Shown one piece after another: positions 26,305 through 36,204 of a stretch of DNA of 64,000 nucleotides. The position numbers were made by a program, and so were the translations under genes. The notes below the pieces were generated by a model. The model saw nothing but the letters and a program-made list of their open reading frames with translations. It was not told where the DNA came from and searched no databases. This DNA comes from CBDCWT01 sp965223305 (GTDB taxonomy: Bacteria; Planctomycetota; Planctomycetia; Pirellulales; Pirellulaceae): NCBI GenBank assembly GCA_965223305.1, contig CBDCWT010000027.1, positions 1-64,000 on the forward strand. Direction: 5' to 3'. Each line of letters starts with the position of its first letter. Position 1 is the stretch's first letter.

Positions 26305-29300
26305 ATGGCCAGACGACAATCAGGCGGCAGCACTAGGAAATCGAGAAGGTCCCGCCGCCGCGCGAGCAAGAGGCAACGGCTGCTGGGGGCCGAGGGACTC
26401 GAACGGCGTGTTTTGCTGACAGCGGTCACAGCCGTCAGCCCGCCGGTGAACGCCCCGGCCGCTCCCGTAACATCGGACGTGGCCGTGACCTTCGATCAGG
26501 CGATCAACCCAACAACCAGCTCGGCCGCGACTTTCGCCGTCCATACGATGCAGCGCGGCCAACTCGTCGGACCGGCGGCCACCGTTACCACAGCCGGGCC
26601 CGTCGTAACGCTGGACCCGACTAGCGACTTCTTTCCCGGCGAGTTGGTGCAGGCGACGGTCACGGCTGGGATTCAAAGTACGGGCGGCGAGCCCGCCACG
26701 CCTCAGGTCTTTCAGTTTCGTACCGCAGTGCAGTCTGGTGGCGGATTGTTCTTGCAGAGCCCGCTGCCCCTGGGGAACCAGGAGAGCCTCGACATCGAGT
26801 TGGGTGATCTCGACGGAGACGGCGACTTGGACGCCTTCGTCGCCAATCGTAATTCTGGCAACCGCGGCGCCAGCAACCGGGTCTGGCTTAGCGAGAACGG
26901 ACAGTTTGCCGACAGTGGCCAAATGCTAGGCAATGGCAACAGTTTCGGTGTCTCCCTGGGCGACTTCGACGCCGACGGCGACCTGGATGCCTTCGTGGCC
27001 AACGTCGGCGAAGGCAACCGAGTTTGGCTCAACGACGGTGGTGTGTTCACTGACAGTGGTCAGCAGCTGGGTGGCTTTAACAGCATCAGCGTCGCCGTGG
27101 GTGACGTCGACGCGGACGGCGATCTGGACGCTTTCGTGGCCAACGTGTTGGAGGAGAACCTCGTTTGGCTGAACAACGGCAGCGGTCAGTTCACCTACAA
27201 CGGACAATACCTGGGCGAGGCGGCCAGCAACGATGTGTCGTTGGGCGACGTGGATGGCGACGGCGATCTGGACGCTTTCGTCGTCAACTCTTATCAGCCG
27301 AATCGGGTCTGGATTAACAACGGCGGACAGTTCACCGATAGCGGCCAGCTGTTGGGCAACCACACCAGCCGAGGAGTTGAACTGGGAGACCTAGATGGCG
27401 ATGGGGACTTGGACGCTCTAGTCGTCAACAGCTACGACGGCAATCGTATTTGGCTCAATGACGGAGGCAACTTCTCCGACAGCGGACAGTTGCTAGGCAA
27501 CGGTCGGAGTTACGGTATCGGGTTAGGTGATCTCGACACCGACGGCGACCTGGACGCATTTGTAACCAACGCGGTTCAAGGAAACCGGGTATGGCGCAAC
27601 AGCGGCGGGGTGTTCCTGGACACTGGGCAAACGATGGGAGTCTATTCCAGTGCGGGGCTCGCGCTGGGTGACATCGACAACGACGGGGACCTCGACGCCT
27701 TCGTGGGCAACTACAGCCAGAATCGGCTTTGGATCAACCAGAATCCGACTTTCTCGGTCTCCCCGCTGGTCCTGCCGCTCCCGGAGACGAACATCGGCAG
27801 TCAGACTTTCAGTTTCACCGTTACCCGAGCCTTCGATACCCGTGGCACGACGACGGTCGACTATGCCTTTGCGCCTGGCGGCGACACCCCCGCTCAACTG
27901 GCCGACTTCGTTGGCGGCACGCTCCCCAGCGGGACGTTGGTGTTCGATGATGGTGTCACGAGTTTACCGGTGAGTATCTCGGTCGTCGGTGACGTCGTTG
28001 TTGAAAACGACGAGCAGTTCACTTTGACGCTCTCCAACCCACAGGGTGGTGGTTCGGTCATCGGAGCTGGCGAGGCGCTCGGTGTGATTCGCAACGACGA
28101 GGGCGCCGATTTGGGCGACTTGCCGGCCCCCTTCCCAACGCTGTTTGCCGACAACGGTCCGGCACATATCGCTGTCGGTCCCACGCTCGGTTTCATACGG
28201 GATATAGACGTCGACGGACAACCTGCGCCGAACGCGGATGGCGACGACAACTCGCGCATCCCCGACGACGAGGACGGCGTGACCCTTCCTGGGCCGTTCG
28301 TACCGGGACAACCAACAGCACCGATTACCGTCACCGCGAATGCACCTGGAAAGCTGGACGCTTGGATCGACTTCAATCGCGACAACTCATTTGCGGGTGC
28401 GCAGGAACAGATCTTTTCGAGCGTCGACCTGTTGCCGGGTGCCAACGACTTGACGTTCGCGGTGCCGGCCGACGCAGCCCAGGGCGCCGCATTCGCTCGT
28501 TTTCGTGTAAGCAGCAGCGGTGGTCTAGCGCCTGGCGGTGGCGCCGCGGACGGCGAGGTCGAAGACTATGCATTTACCGTACCCAGTCCCACGGGGAGTG
28601 GCGTGTTCAGCTCTAGCGGTCAATCGCTGGGACAACGCAGCAGCCTCAACGTGGCGCTGGGTGATTTGGACGGTGACGGCGACGTCGATGCTTTTGTGGT
28701 CAACGGTTACAACGAGAGCAATCGCGTATGGCTCAACAACGACGGCCAGTTCACCGACAGCGGCCAGAGCGTGGGCGGCCAACACAGTTCGGAGGTCGCG
28801 CTCGGCGATCTCGATGGGGATGGCGATCTGGACGCTTTTGTCGCAAACGCAACCGTGAATCGCGTCTGGCTGAACGACAGCGGGATCTTCACGAGCAACG
28901 GGCAGGACCTGGGTACCAGCAACAGCATCGCGGTTGCACTGGGAGACTTGGACCGGGACGGAGATCTTGACGCCTTCGTGGCCAACGAAACTCAGGCTAA
29001 TCGCATCTGGCTGAATGAAGGCGGAATCTTCAGCGACAGTGGCCAGATCCTGGGCAACCATGCCAGCCGAGCGGTCGCTTTGGGGGATATCGACGGGGAC
29101 GGGGACCTGGACGCCTATGTCGCCAACTATCTGCAAGGCGATCGCATCTGGCAAAACGATGACGGGATCTTCAGCGATACCGAGCAAGAGCTCGGAGACC
29201 ATCATAGCTGGGGTGTGGCGCTGGGAGACGTCGACGGCGACGGTGATTTGGATGCGTTGACGGCTAACTTGGACCATCACAATCGACTCTGGTTGAACAC

Positions 29301-32130
29301 TGACGGTACGTTTGTGGACAGTGGCCAAAGCCTGGGAGACCACTTTGGCTTCGATCTGGCGCTGGGCGATTTGGACGGTGACGGCGACCTGGATGCGGTC
29401 GTCGCCAACGGCCACTCCGGCAGCTCGCTGGTGGCCAGTTCGGGAAATCGGATCCTCCGCAACAACGGCGGCGTTTTCAGCGACTTCGGTCAGCCCTTGG
29501 GCGACCATGCCAGTTTCGGGGTGGCCTTGGGCGACCTGGACGGCGACGGTGACTTGGACGCGTTTACCGCGAACTACTACGTACCTCAGATCGGAGTTCC
29601 GCGCCAGCCGCAGGGGAATCGCGTTTGGTTGAACGCTCAGGAAGAGAGCCTTTTCGCCGTAGCTGCTGTGGATGCGGTCAAGGCTGAAGGTGACTCGGGA
29701 ACCACCTCCTTTACGTTCGAGGTGACCCGTGCAGGCAATTTGGACGAGGCGGGGGCGGTGAACTACGCGGTCACAGGCCGCGGGGGGTTTCCCGTCGATG
29801 CGGCTGACTTCGGAGGCACATTGCCCAGCGGTGTTGTTAACTTTGCGGCGTCTGAAACGACTCAGACCATTTCGGTCGAGGTCACAGGCGACGCGGCCAT
29901 TGAGACGGACGAGGATTTTCGGGTCACGATTGCTGAACCCACGCCTGTCACAGCTCAAATCGTGACCGCCACCGCCGAGGGCACGATTCAGAACGACGAC
30001 CTCACGCCGTTGACCGTCTTTTTGGGCGTCGACAATCCGATCACCCTGGAAGATGGTGGGATGACGATCTTCTCTGCGGAACTGACTCAGGATGCACCGA
30101 CGGACGTAACGGTAGACCTCACCCTGAGCGGTACGGCGACGTTGAACGTGGACTTCGCACTTTCGGGTACTCAAATTGTGATTCCCGAGGGCGGGCGTTC
30201 CGGTTCGGTGAGCGTCACGACGGTCGACGACGCGCTTGATGAGGAAGACGAGTCCATTATTCTCGAGATCACCAGCGCTACCAACGCCGCGATCGGCAAC
30301 GGTCCACAGACGACGTTCATACTCGACGATGACGACCCGGAGGGCTTGGCTGTCACGCATCTCTTCCCGACCACGACAGGATTCTCCATCCAGTTGAACA
30401 CCTTCGTGGACCGGAGCACGCTGAACTTGTACGACACTGAAACCGCGGGGCTTGGACCGGCCGATGTCACGCTCGTTGGAGAGACAAACGGGCCAATCGC
30501 CGGGTCGGTATTTATCAGGCCGTCCTTGTTCGAGTTTGTATTCGTCAGGACCGGTGGCCCGCTGCCGCCGGACAACTATACAGTGACCCTGCGTAGCGGC
30601 GAGAACGCTTTCAAGTCGATCACAGGCGAGCTGCTGGACGGTAACGGCGACGGAACCGCCGGCGACGACTATGTAGGAACGTTTTTGATTGGCGAGCCGG
30701 CGGCTGGTGCGGTGACGGTCAGTGTGCCGGACTTTGTGCGGGGACCGGGGCAAGTCATCAACGTGCCCGCCGATTCGAGCAACGGGCTCCCGATCGTGGT
30801 CAGTGGCTCGGGGGGCGTGCGCGTCGTTGATATGGCGATTAGTATCCGACTCGCGTTGATCAATATCACCGGCGCCACAGTAGCGCCGGGCATGCCGGCA
30901 GGCTCGTCTGCAACACTGCAGTTTGCCGACGATGATCCGTCGCTGGCGCTAGTCACCTTCTCGAGCCCGACCGCATTGCCCGCAGGCACACACACCATTG
31001 TGAACCTACAGGCCGAAGTACCGGTGGCGGACGCCAACGAAGTGTACCGCGATAAGCAAGTTGTCGACCTGCAAGGCGTGACAGTTCGTGGAGCAGACCT
31101 CAACCCGCTACCGGTGATCGAAGACGACGGGTTTCATGTGGCAACCTACTTCGGAGATGTCTCGGCGAACGGCCGCATGAACGCCAGCGACGCTGCCTTA
31201 GTAGCGCGGGTGGCCGCGTTGCGTGACAGCGGATTCGCGAACACGCCGCTGGCCGATCCGCTGTTGATGGGAGACGTAACCGGCAACGGCCGCCTGAATG
31301 CCGCCGATGCTTCGCGGATCGCTCAAGCGGCAGCGCTGCTCCCGGTGCCTTCAATTCCCCCCATCCCGGGCGGGGTGGTAACCACGCCGATCACAGGTCC
31401 CGATCCTAAGCTAAGCATTCCGCAAACGTTGACCGCGACGCCCGGCGAATCGGTTCGCGTGCCGGTGCAGATCGACAGTCTTGGTGAGCTGCGAGCGCCG
31501 CATCGATTGGCCGAAGCGGATCTGGTGGTGACCTTCGACAACCGTCTGTTGACCGTCACACAGGTGACACCGGGCGTGCTGCTCACCGAGAATCCGGGCT
31601 GGTCTTTGACCACCAACCTGGACAACGACCTGGGCCGGGTCATCGTGATGGCTTCGACGACGAGCCCGCTGGCCGGCAGCTTTGATGAGGTTTTGGTCGA
31701 CCTGCACTTCACCGTCAGAGACTCCGCTCCGGGCGGAGCGGTCACGGCGATCAACCTAGCCGCCTCTTCGGGCAGTGTCTTCACCGCGTTGGTGGATGAA
31801 CACGACCAGCTGCTCCCGCTGGAGGGCCCGCTGACCAATCGGGCCACCGATCCGGTCGACGGCCTGCTCGCGATCACTCCGGCGGCCGGATCGCCGGTTG
31901 CGGCCGCACGCGATAGTTCTGCAGAACGTGCGTCGTTCGGGTTGGGGCCGCCGGCTGCGCCTCAGCTGCTCGAGCGACCGGAGCAAGGCTACGAGGGGTT
32001 TGTGGACGAAGCGCTCAGACAGGTGCTCGACGAGCGACCGGAGGACCGCTTTGTCGACCGGGACGAGGAACACGAGAGCTGGGAGCTGGACATCGACAAG
32101 TTGACTACTAGTAGGTGGCAGGTTGACTAA
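26305..32130 (+). CDS. Giant secreted FG-GAP/Calx-beta/GEVED/dockerin protein with LEPR-XLL-like N-terminus
   Basis: 1,941 residues, very acidic after a basic leader (RRKSRRSRRRASKRQR-like) and GLERRVLLTA, a variant of the planctomycete LEPR-XLL export motif. Then: an SbsA-like Ig domain (~45-140); seven ~46-residue FG-GAP repeats (~146-482, core LGDLDGDGDLDAFVAN..NRVWLN); a Calx-beta domain (~485-600); a GEVED domain (~605-760); seven more FG-GAP repeats (~765-1112); two Calx-beta domains (~1112-1340); an Ig-like region; and a cohesin-like region. A dockerin type I pair (GDVSANGRMNASDAALVAR and GDVTGNGRLNAADASRIAQ, ~1614-1680) precedes a final cohesin-like domain. DxDGDxD loops imply heavy calcium binding. 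It is likely an outer-surface adhesin or scaffold. Intact despite its repeats. Confidence 0.92.
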   Translation: MARRQSGGSTRKSRRSRRRASKRQRLLGAEGLERRVLLTAVTAVSPPVNAPAAPVTSDVAVTFDQAINPTTSSAATFAVHTMQRGQLVGPAATVTTAGPVVTLDPTSDFFPGELVQATVTAGIQSTGGEPATPQVFQFRTAVQSGGGLFLQSPLPLGNQESLDIELGDLDGDGDLDAFVANRNSGNRGASNRVWLSENGQFADSGQMLGNGNSFGVSLGDFDADGDLDAFVANVGEGNRVWLNDGGVFTDSGQQLGGFNSISVAVGDVDADGDLDAFVANVLEENLVWLNNGSGQFTYNGQYLGEAASNDVSLGDVDGDGDLDAFVVNSYQPNRVWINNGGQFTDSGQLLGNHTSRGVELGDLDGDGDLDALVVNSYDGNRIWLNDGGNFSDSGQLLGNGRSYGIGLGDLDTDGDLDAFVTNAVQGNRVWRNSGGVFLDTGQTMGVYSSAGLALGDIDNDGDLDAFVGNYSQNRLWINQNPTFSVSPLVLPLPETNIGSQTFSFTVTRAFDTRGTTTVDYAFAPGGDTPAQLADFVGGTLPSGTLVFDDGVTSLPVSISVVGDVVVENDEQFTLTLSNPQGGGSVIGAGEALGVIRNDEGADLGDLPAPFPTLFADNGPAHIAVGPTLGFIRDIDVDGQPAPNADGDDNSRIPDDEDGVTLPGPFVPGQPTAPITVTANAPGKLDAWIDFNRDNSFAGAQEQIFSSVDLLPGANDLTFAVPADAAQGAAFARFRVSSSGGLAPGGGAADGEVEDYAFTVPSPTGSGVFSSSGQSLGQRSSLNVALGDLDGDGDVDAFVVNGYNESNRVWLNNDGQFTDSGQSVGGQHSSEVALGDLDGDGDLDAFVANATVNRVWLNDSGIFTSNGQDLGTSNSIAVALGDLDRDGDLDAFVANETQANRIWLNEGGIFSDSGQILGNHASRAVALGDIDGDGDLDAYVANYLQGDRIWQNDDGIFSDTEQELGDHHSWGVALGDVDGDGDLDALTANLDHHNRLWLNTDGTFVDSGQSLGDHFGFDLALGDLDGDGDLDAVVANGHSGSSLVASSGNRILRNNGGVFSDFGQPLGDHASFGVALGDLDGDGDLDAFTANYYVPQIGVPRQPQGNRVWLNAQEESLFAVAAVDAVKAEGDSGTTSFTFEVTRAGNLDEAGAVNYAVTGRGGFPVDAADFGGTLPSGVVNFAASETTQTISVEVTGDAAIETDEDFRVTIAEPTPVTAQIVTATAEGTIQNDDLTPLTVFLGVDNPITLEDGGMTIFSAELTQDAPTDVTVDLTLSGTATLNVDFALSGTQIVIPEGGRSGSVSVTTVDDALDEEDESIILEITSATNAAIGNGPQTTFILDDDDPEGLAVTHLFPTTTGFSIQLNTFVDRSTLNLYDTETAGLGPADVTLVGETNGPIAGSVFIRPSLFEFVFVRTGGPLPPDNYTVTLRSGENAFKSITGELLDGNGDGTAGDDYVGTFLIGEPAAGAVTVSVPDFVRGPGQVINVPADSSNGLPIVVSGSGGVRVVDMAISIRLALINITGATVAPGMPAGSSATLQFADDDPSLALVTFSSPTALPAGTHTIVNLQAEVPVADANEVYRDKQVVDLQGVTVRGADLNPLPVIEDDGFHVATYFGDVSANGRMNASDAALVARVAALRDSGFANTPLADPLLMGDVTGNGRLNAADASRIAQAAALLPVPSIPPIPGGVVTTPITGPDPKLSIPQTLTATPGESVRVPVQIDSLGELRAPHRLAEADLVVTFDNRLLTVTQVTPGVLLTENPGWSLTTNLDNDLGRVIVMASTTSPLAGSFDEVLVDLHFTVRDSAPGGAVTAINLAASSGSVFTALVDEHDQLLPLEGPLTNRATDPVDGLLAITPAAGSPVAAARDSSAERASFGLGPPAAPQLLERPEQGYEGFVDEALRQVLDERPEDRFVDRDEEHESWELDIDKLTTSRWQVD

Positions 32131-32133
32131 CTA

Positions 32134-32706
32134 ATGACTGACCAAACAAACCCGTACGCCGCCTCGGCTTCTGCTGGTCCTGCAAGCGAAGTGCCTGTCG
32201 GAGCAGAAGCGATCCGCCGCAAGCACCTCAACCATGAAGCATCCGTCAAGTCAATTGGCAGCCTGTATCTGCTCAGCGCCGTGTTCGCGGTGCCAGCAAG
32301 CCTGGTGATGGTCGTGAGCGCCGCCTCGACCGTGGGTCGAGTTAACGAACCTGTTGCTGCGGTAGCGATTGTCACCTCCCTTTTCTACCTTGGGTTGAGC
32401 ATCTTGTTGTGCGCCGTGGCCATCGGGTTGAGAGGCTTGCAAACCTGGGCGCGGTATATCGCGGTCGGCTATTCCGTTCTCGGTTTACTGGCGATTCCTA
32501 TTGGGACATTGATCAACGCCTACTTCCTCTACTTGCTTCTTTCTGAAAAAGGGAAAGTCGTGTTTTCCGACGAGTACAAGGAGGTCATCCGGCAAACACC
32601 GGAGATCAAGTATAAGACGCCGGTTCTGGTACTGTTGTTGGCCATCGTGCTGATCGTACTCCTAGTCGTCAGCGTGATTGCCTTCCTATCGATGTCACCG
32701 TCTTGA
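32134..32706 (+). CDS. Four-helix membrane protein of unknown function
   Basis: 190 residues starting three bases after the giant gene's stop, so probably co-transcribed. The N-terminal ~45 residues are soluble (MTDQTNPYAASASAGPASEV), then about four hydrophobic helices (SLYLLSAVFAVPASLVMVVS, VTSLFYLGLSILLCAVAIGL, YIAVGYSVLGLLAIPIGTLI, VLVLLLAIVLIVLLVVSVIA). The NPYAASA opening is common in planctomycete membrane proteins. I do not recognise a named family and infer no function beyond a membrane location. Confidence 0.75.
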   Translation: MTDQTNPYAASASAGPASEVPVGAEAIRRKHLNHEASVKSIGSLYLLSAVFAVPASLVMVVSAASTVGRVNEPVAAVAIVTSLFYLGLSILLCAVAIGLRGLQTWARYIAVGYSVLGLLAIPIGTLINAYFLYLLLSEKGKVVFSDEYKEVIRQTPEIKYKTPVLVLLLAIVLIVLLVVSVIAFLSMSPS

Positions 32707-32874
32707 CCGTCCAGCCTGATCTTCAGGGATTGGCCGCAGGCAACTTGGGGATCTTTGTGGATTTTCTCCAAGAAATCCTCTGCTTCCCCCGAAGTGCCCC
32801 CTGCGGCAAAATATCTTGTCGGCAGGGGCCCGACCGCGCAGCCGCTATGCCCGTCGAAGCAAGGAGTACCTATC

Positions 32875-33888
32875 GTGTTCACTGATCACAAGTTCACCTC
32901 TCTCGGACTGCTCTTGTTGACCGGCCTGATCGGGTCCTTTTCGCGTGCCGACGAACCGCCGGAGTCTGCGATTGCCACGGCGGAGAAGATCACTAAACGG
33001 AAGCCGACGCGGTTCATCCGCGTGCTCCGGGACGAATTCGACACCCCAATCTCGCTGCAAACGGCCACGGCCAAGTACGTGTTGGTGGATTCAACCGGTG
33101 AAACCACGCTAGAAGTTTCCCTGGAGAGTGTGATTCACATTGCCGATCGCGGCTACTTTCAGGGTTTTAATCAGCGTTTTCGTCACTACGATGCGGTGCT
33201 TTACGAGTTGGTCGCTCCGCCTGAAAAACGAGTTCCGGACAAGACGAAGCCGCAATCACATCCGCTCGCTCTCGTTCAACGTTTTGCTGCAGAAGGGCTC
33301 GGGTTGACTCACCAAGTTGACCAAATCGACTATCAGGCGTCCAACCTCGTCCATTCCGACCTCTCTCCGGCCGAGATGCTCGAGGCCCAGAAGAGCCGCG
33401 GTGACGATCCTGTCACGATCTTGGCTGATACGATGCTGCATTGGGTGCGGCAGACGAATAAGCAGCTGGCTTCGTCCCCTAAGAAAGAGCTGCCCCAATT
33501 CGACCTGTCGATCCTCACCGAGCCAGACGGCGCCATGAAACTTCGCCGCCTGTTCGCCAGCCAGTTCTCCACACCTGGGCAGCTCGAAGCGGCGCTCGCG
33601 CCACGGCAGCGGACCAATTTGATTGACGACCGCAACCGTCGTGCGCTGGAGGTCTTTCAAAAGCAGCTAGACGCGGGGCACCGCCGGATTGCGTTCTTCT
33701 GGGGCGCAGCACACATGCAAGACTTCGAGCAACGTTTGATCCTCGACTACGGACTCAAGCCCGCCGGGGTGCGCTGGCGGAACGCCTGGGATCTACGTGA
33801 CGGGACAATCGGACAAGCTCCTCTCCAGTCGCTGCTTGAGCGCACGCTCCGCGCGACTCTCGAAGACTTGAAGCTGGGCGATCAATAG
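32875..33888 (+). CDS. Secreted TraB/GumN-like protein
   Basis: About 337 residues from a GTG at 32875 that has a strong AAGGAG site eight bases upstream; it opens a signal peptide (FTSLGLLLLTGLIGSFSRAD). LESVIHIADRGYFQGFNQRF and YDAVLYELVAPPE, then IDYQASNLVHSDLSPAEM and the C-terminal HRRIAFFWGAAHMQDFEQRL, follow the TraB/PrgY-GumN pattern (N-terminal GTxH-like and C-terminal G-x-H motifs, putative metallopeptidase-like). The first motif is VIHIAD and not GTxH, so activity is uncertain. The family assignment is inference from the motif order. Confidence 0.65.
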   Translation: MFTDHKFTSLGLLLLTGLIGSFSRADEPPESAIATAEKITKRKPTRFIRVLRDEFDTPISLQTATAKYVLVDSTGETTLEVSLESVIHIADRGYFQGFNQRFRHYDAVLYELVAPPEKRVPDKTKPQSHPLALVQRFAAEGLGLTHQVDQIDYQASNLVHSDLSPAEMLEAQKSRGDDPVTILADTMLHWVRQTNKQLASSPKKELPQFDLSILTEPDGAMKLRRLFASQFSTPGQLEAALAPRQRTNLIDDRNRRALEVFQKQLDAGHRRIAFFWGAAHMQDFEQRLILDYGLKPAGVRWRNAWDLRDGTIGQAPLQSLLERTLRATLEDLKLGDQ

Positions 33889-34051
33889 TCAACGACCAAT
33901 AGTCGGTGTCTCGGCGCTTCTTCCTGCTCATGCCGCGCGAAGCTGATTGGCGCGACCCTCTGCTCGCGATCTAGTTCGCATTGGTGTATTCTGCGCGTTG
34001 CTTGCTGTCAGACTGTTGCACCACGAGGCAAAAATGAGAAGGAAGTCCGTC

Positions 34052-35209
34052 ATGAAAAGAAGCGCCACACGCTGTTTCCGACCCCCCGGCCTGCTGCTGC
34101 TCCTGCTGCTCTCGGCCCGCTCCGGGTTTTCATTAGAGCTGGACGTGTGGATCGGCACGACCACCCCTCGCGGTGGGGCGAGCCAGGGCATCTACCACAC
34201 CAGGCTCAATTCGGCTGACGGCTCGCTCGCCCAACCGCGCCTGGCCGCGGAAGCGAACAGCCCGGGTTTCTTGGCCAGCCACCCCACCGAGCGAGTCCTC
34301 TATTCCACCGGCAATGTTGAAGGTCGACCTTCGCTCGTCGCGTATCGGATCGAGGGTCAAGACGATCACGTGGAGCTGTCGTTGATCAACTCGCAGCCGA
34401 TCGGTGATGGTGGAGCGGCCCATCTGGCGACCGACCGGACCGGATCGGCCCTCATGTCGGCGCAATACGGCGGTGGTTCAACAGCGATCTTTCCATTGAA
34501 TCAGGATGGCTCGATCGGTCCCCGCGAAAAGCTTCTCAAGCACGAAGGCGGGTCAGGTGTCATCCCTGCTCGGCAGAACGCCCCACACGCCCACTGGGTC
34601 GGCACGGCACCGGACAACCGCTTCGCGTTCGTTCCCGACCTGGGTTTGGACCAGGTGATTATCTATAAGCTCGATGCGGATCGGGCAAATCTGGTTCCTC
34701 ATGGCACTGGCCAACTGCCACCCGGTGGTGGTCCCCGCCACATGAAATTCCACACCAGCGGCGACTACATTTATGTGCTCAACGAGTTAGCTTTGTCTGT
34801 GACTGTGTTCGGTTACGATGACGAGGCGGGCGTCATGACTGCAATCCAGACGATTGAGACCGTGCCGCAAGAGGAGAAGGCCAAAGAGCGTTTCGCGAGC
34901 GCTTCGGAGATTCGAGTTCATCCGTCCGGCAAGTTCGTTTACGCTGCCAACCGGGGCCATGATACGATCTCGGCGTTTCGCGTCGACGAAGCGAGTGGTC
35001 AGCTCTCGTTCATCGAGCGCGAACCTGTCCGCGGCAGCTGGCCGCGAAACTTCAACATCGACCCCAGCGGACGCTGGCTGCTGGCTGCTGGAAGGGATAG
35101 CAATACGCTGGCGGTCTTTGAGATCGACGGCGAGACTGGCGAACTGACTTACACCCGCAAAATGGTCGCGGTACCCACACCGATCTGCGTCTTGTTTGCC
35201 ACTAATTGA
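34052..35209 (+). CDS. Secreted lactonase family (6-phosphogluconolactonase-like) beta-propeller
   Basis: About 385 residues. A signal peptide (PPGLLLLLLLSARSGFS) follows a start at 34052 with an AGAAGGAAG ribosome site. The mature part has repeated propeller blades with the lactonase pattern: GIYHTRLNSADGSL, PGFLASHPTERVLYSTGN, LDQVIIYKLDAD, GGGPRHMKFHTSGDYIYVLN, IRVHPSGKFVYAANRGHDTI and WPRNFNIDPSGRWLLAAGRD. Cytoplasmic homologues (YbhE/Pgl) hydrolyse 6-phosphogluconolactone; exported planctomycete ones probably act on other sugar lactones. The HEAT gene starts inside its last codons. Confidence 0.88.
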   Translation: MKRSATRCFRPPGLLLLLLLSARSGFSLELDVWIGTTTPRGGASQGIYHTRLNSADGSLAQPRLAAEANSPGFLASHPTERVLYSTGNVEGRPSLVAYRIEGQDDHVELSLINSQPIGDGGAAHLATDRTGSALMSAQYGGGSTAIFPLNQDGSIGPREKLLKHEGGSGVIPARQNAPHAHWVGTAPDNRFAFVPDLGLDQVIIYKLDADRANLVPHGTGQLPPGGGPRHMKFHTSGDYIYVLNELALSVTVFGYDDEAGVMTAIQTIETVPQEEKAKERFASASEIRVHPSGKFVYAANRGHDTISAFRVDEASGQLSFIEREPVRGSWPRNFNIDPSGRWLLAAGRDSNTLAVFEIDGETGELTYTRKMVAVPTPICVLFATN

Positions 35210-36194
35210 TGCCCGAACCAAGTCCCCTCGCACAAAGATCGCAGCGCTGAACGAGCTCCGCAGTCGTCCCTCGGCCACAACCACGGCTGGAGCACTGCGC
35301 GAAGCGCTGGCCGACCGCTCGCCTCACGTGCTCGCCAAGGCCGCCGAGTTGTGCGGCGAGTTGCAGCAATCAGCGTTAGTGGACGACTTGTTGGCCGCCT
35401 ACCCGCGCACCTTTGTCAACCCGTTGAAGAAAGACCCCGGCTGCATCGCCAAGACCGCCATCGCCGAGGCCCTCGCGCGTTTGGACTACCAGGACGTCGA
35501 GCCGTATCGGCGCGGCATCCGCTACCGCCAGTACGAACCCGTGTGGGGAGGCGAGGAGGATACGGCGGCGCAGCTGCGCGCTGTCTGCGCGGCTGGCATG
35601 GTTGCCTCCGCCACCGCATCCGAAGCCATCAACTGCTTTGCGGACTTGCTTGCCGACCCCTACCGCGCGGCGCGGATTGGCGCAGCCCGGGCCATTGCGG
35701 GCTTGGGGCATTGGGAAGGCGTTCCGCTGCTGAGGTTGAAGTTGCATGTCGGGGACCAAGAGCCGGAAGTGATGGGCGAGTGCTGCACGGCCCTGTTGGA
35801 GTTGGCTCCCGAGGATAGCGCCGAACTCGTCATCGGCTTGCTGTCCTCGCCCGACAACGAATTACGTATCCAGGCCGCGTTGGCGCTCGGCCAATCGCGG
35901 CATCCAAAAGCGTTGGAACCACTCTGCACATGCTGGCAAACTGCCGCCGAACCCGCGATGCGGGGTATCTTGCTAACTTGCATCGGGTTGCTGCGAACAA
36001 AGCCCAGCCGCGAGTTTCTGGTCGCGCTGGTCTCTGGAGAAGATGATGTTGCGGCCGCAGATGCCATCCGAGCTCTTGCGCCGTTCCGCATGCTCGACGA
36101 GCTGAGACAGCAAGTCGAGGAAGCGGTCGCGGCTGCAGACAACGACCGGTTGCACGCCGTCCTAGCTGATGAGTTCGGCCCGCGGCGCGAGTAG
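35196..36194 (+). CDS. HEAT-repeat protein
   Basis: About 330 residues made of paired helices (ALREALADRSPHVLAKAAEL; FADLLADPYRAARIGAARAI; LVIGLLSSPDNELRIQAALA), the PBS-lyase/HEAT pattern used for protein binding. The frame opens at a TTG (35196) inside the lactonase gene. The ATG at 35209 directly after the lactonase stop reads MPEPSPLAQ in the adjacent frame and would join the HEAT frame at IAALNEL if one A were added to the AAA near 35239, so the true start may be 35209. No catalytic motif seen. Confidence 0.8.
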   Translation: MPLIDARTKSPRTKIAALNELRSRPSATTTAGALREALADRSPHVLAKAAELCGELQQSALVDDLLAAYPRTFVNPLKKDPGCIAKTAIAEALARLDYQDVEPYRRGIRYRQYEPVWGGEEDTAAQLRAVCAAGMVASATASEAINCFADLLADPYRAARIGAARAIAGLGHWEGVPLLRLKLHVGDQEPEVMGECCTALLELAPEDSAELVIGLLSSPDNELRIQAALALGQSRHPKALEPLCTCWQTAAEPAMRGILLTCIGLLRTKPSREFLVALVSGEDDVAAADAIRALAPFRMLDELRQQVEEAVAAADNDRLHAVLADEFGPRRE

Positions 36195-36204
36195 CGGGGA
36201 CTGG

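Noticed and set aside
28525..30753. 742-codon open frame on the minus strand opposite the giant FG-GAP gene
   Set aside because: It mirrors the repetitive GAC/GGC/GAT codons of the DGDGD repeats; it has no signal, domain or ribosome site and the plus-strand protein is certain.
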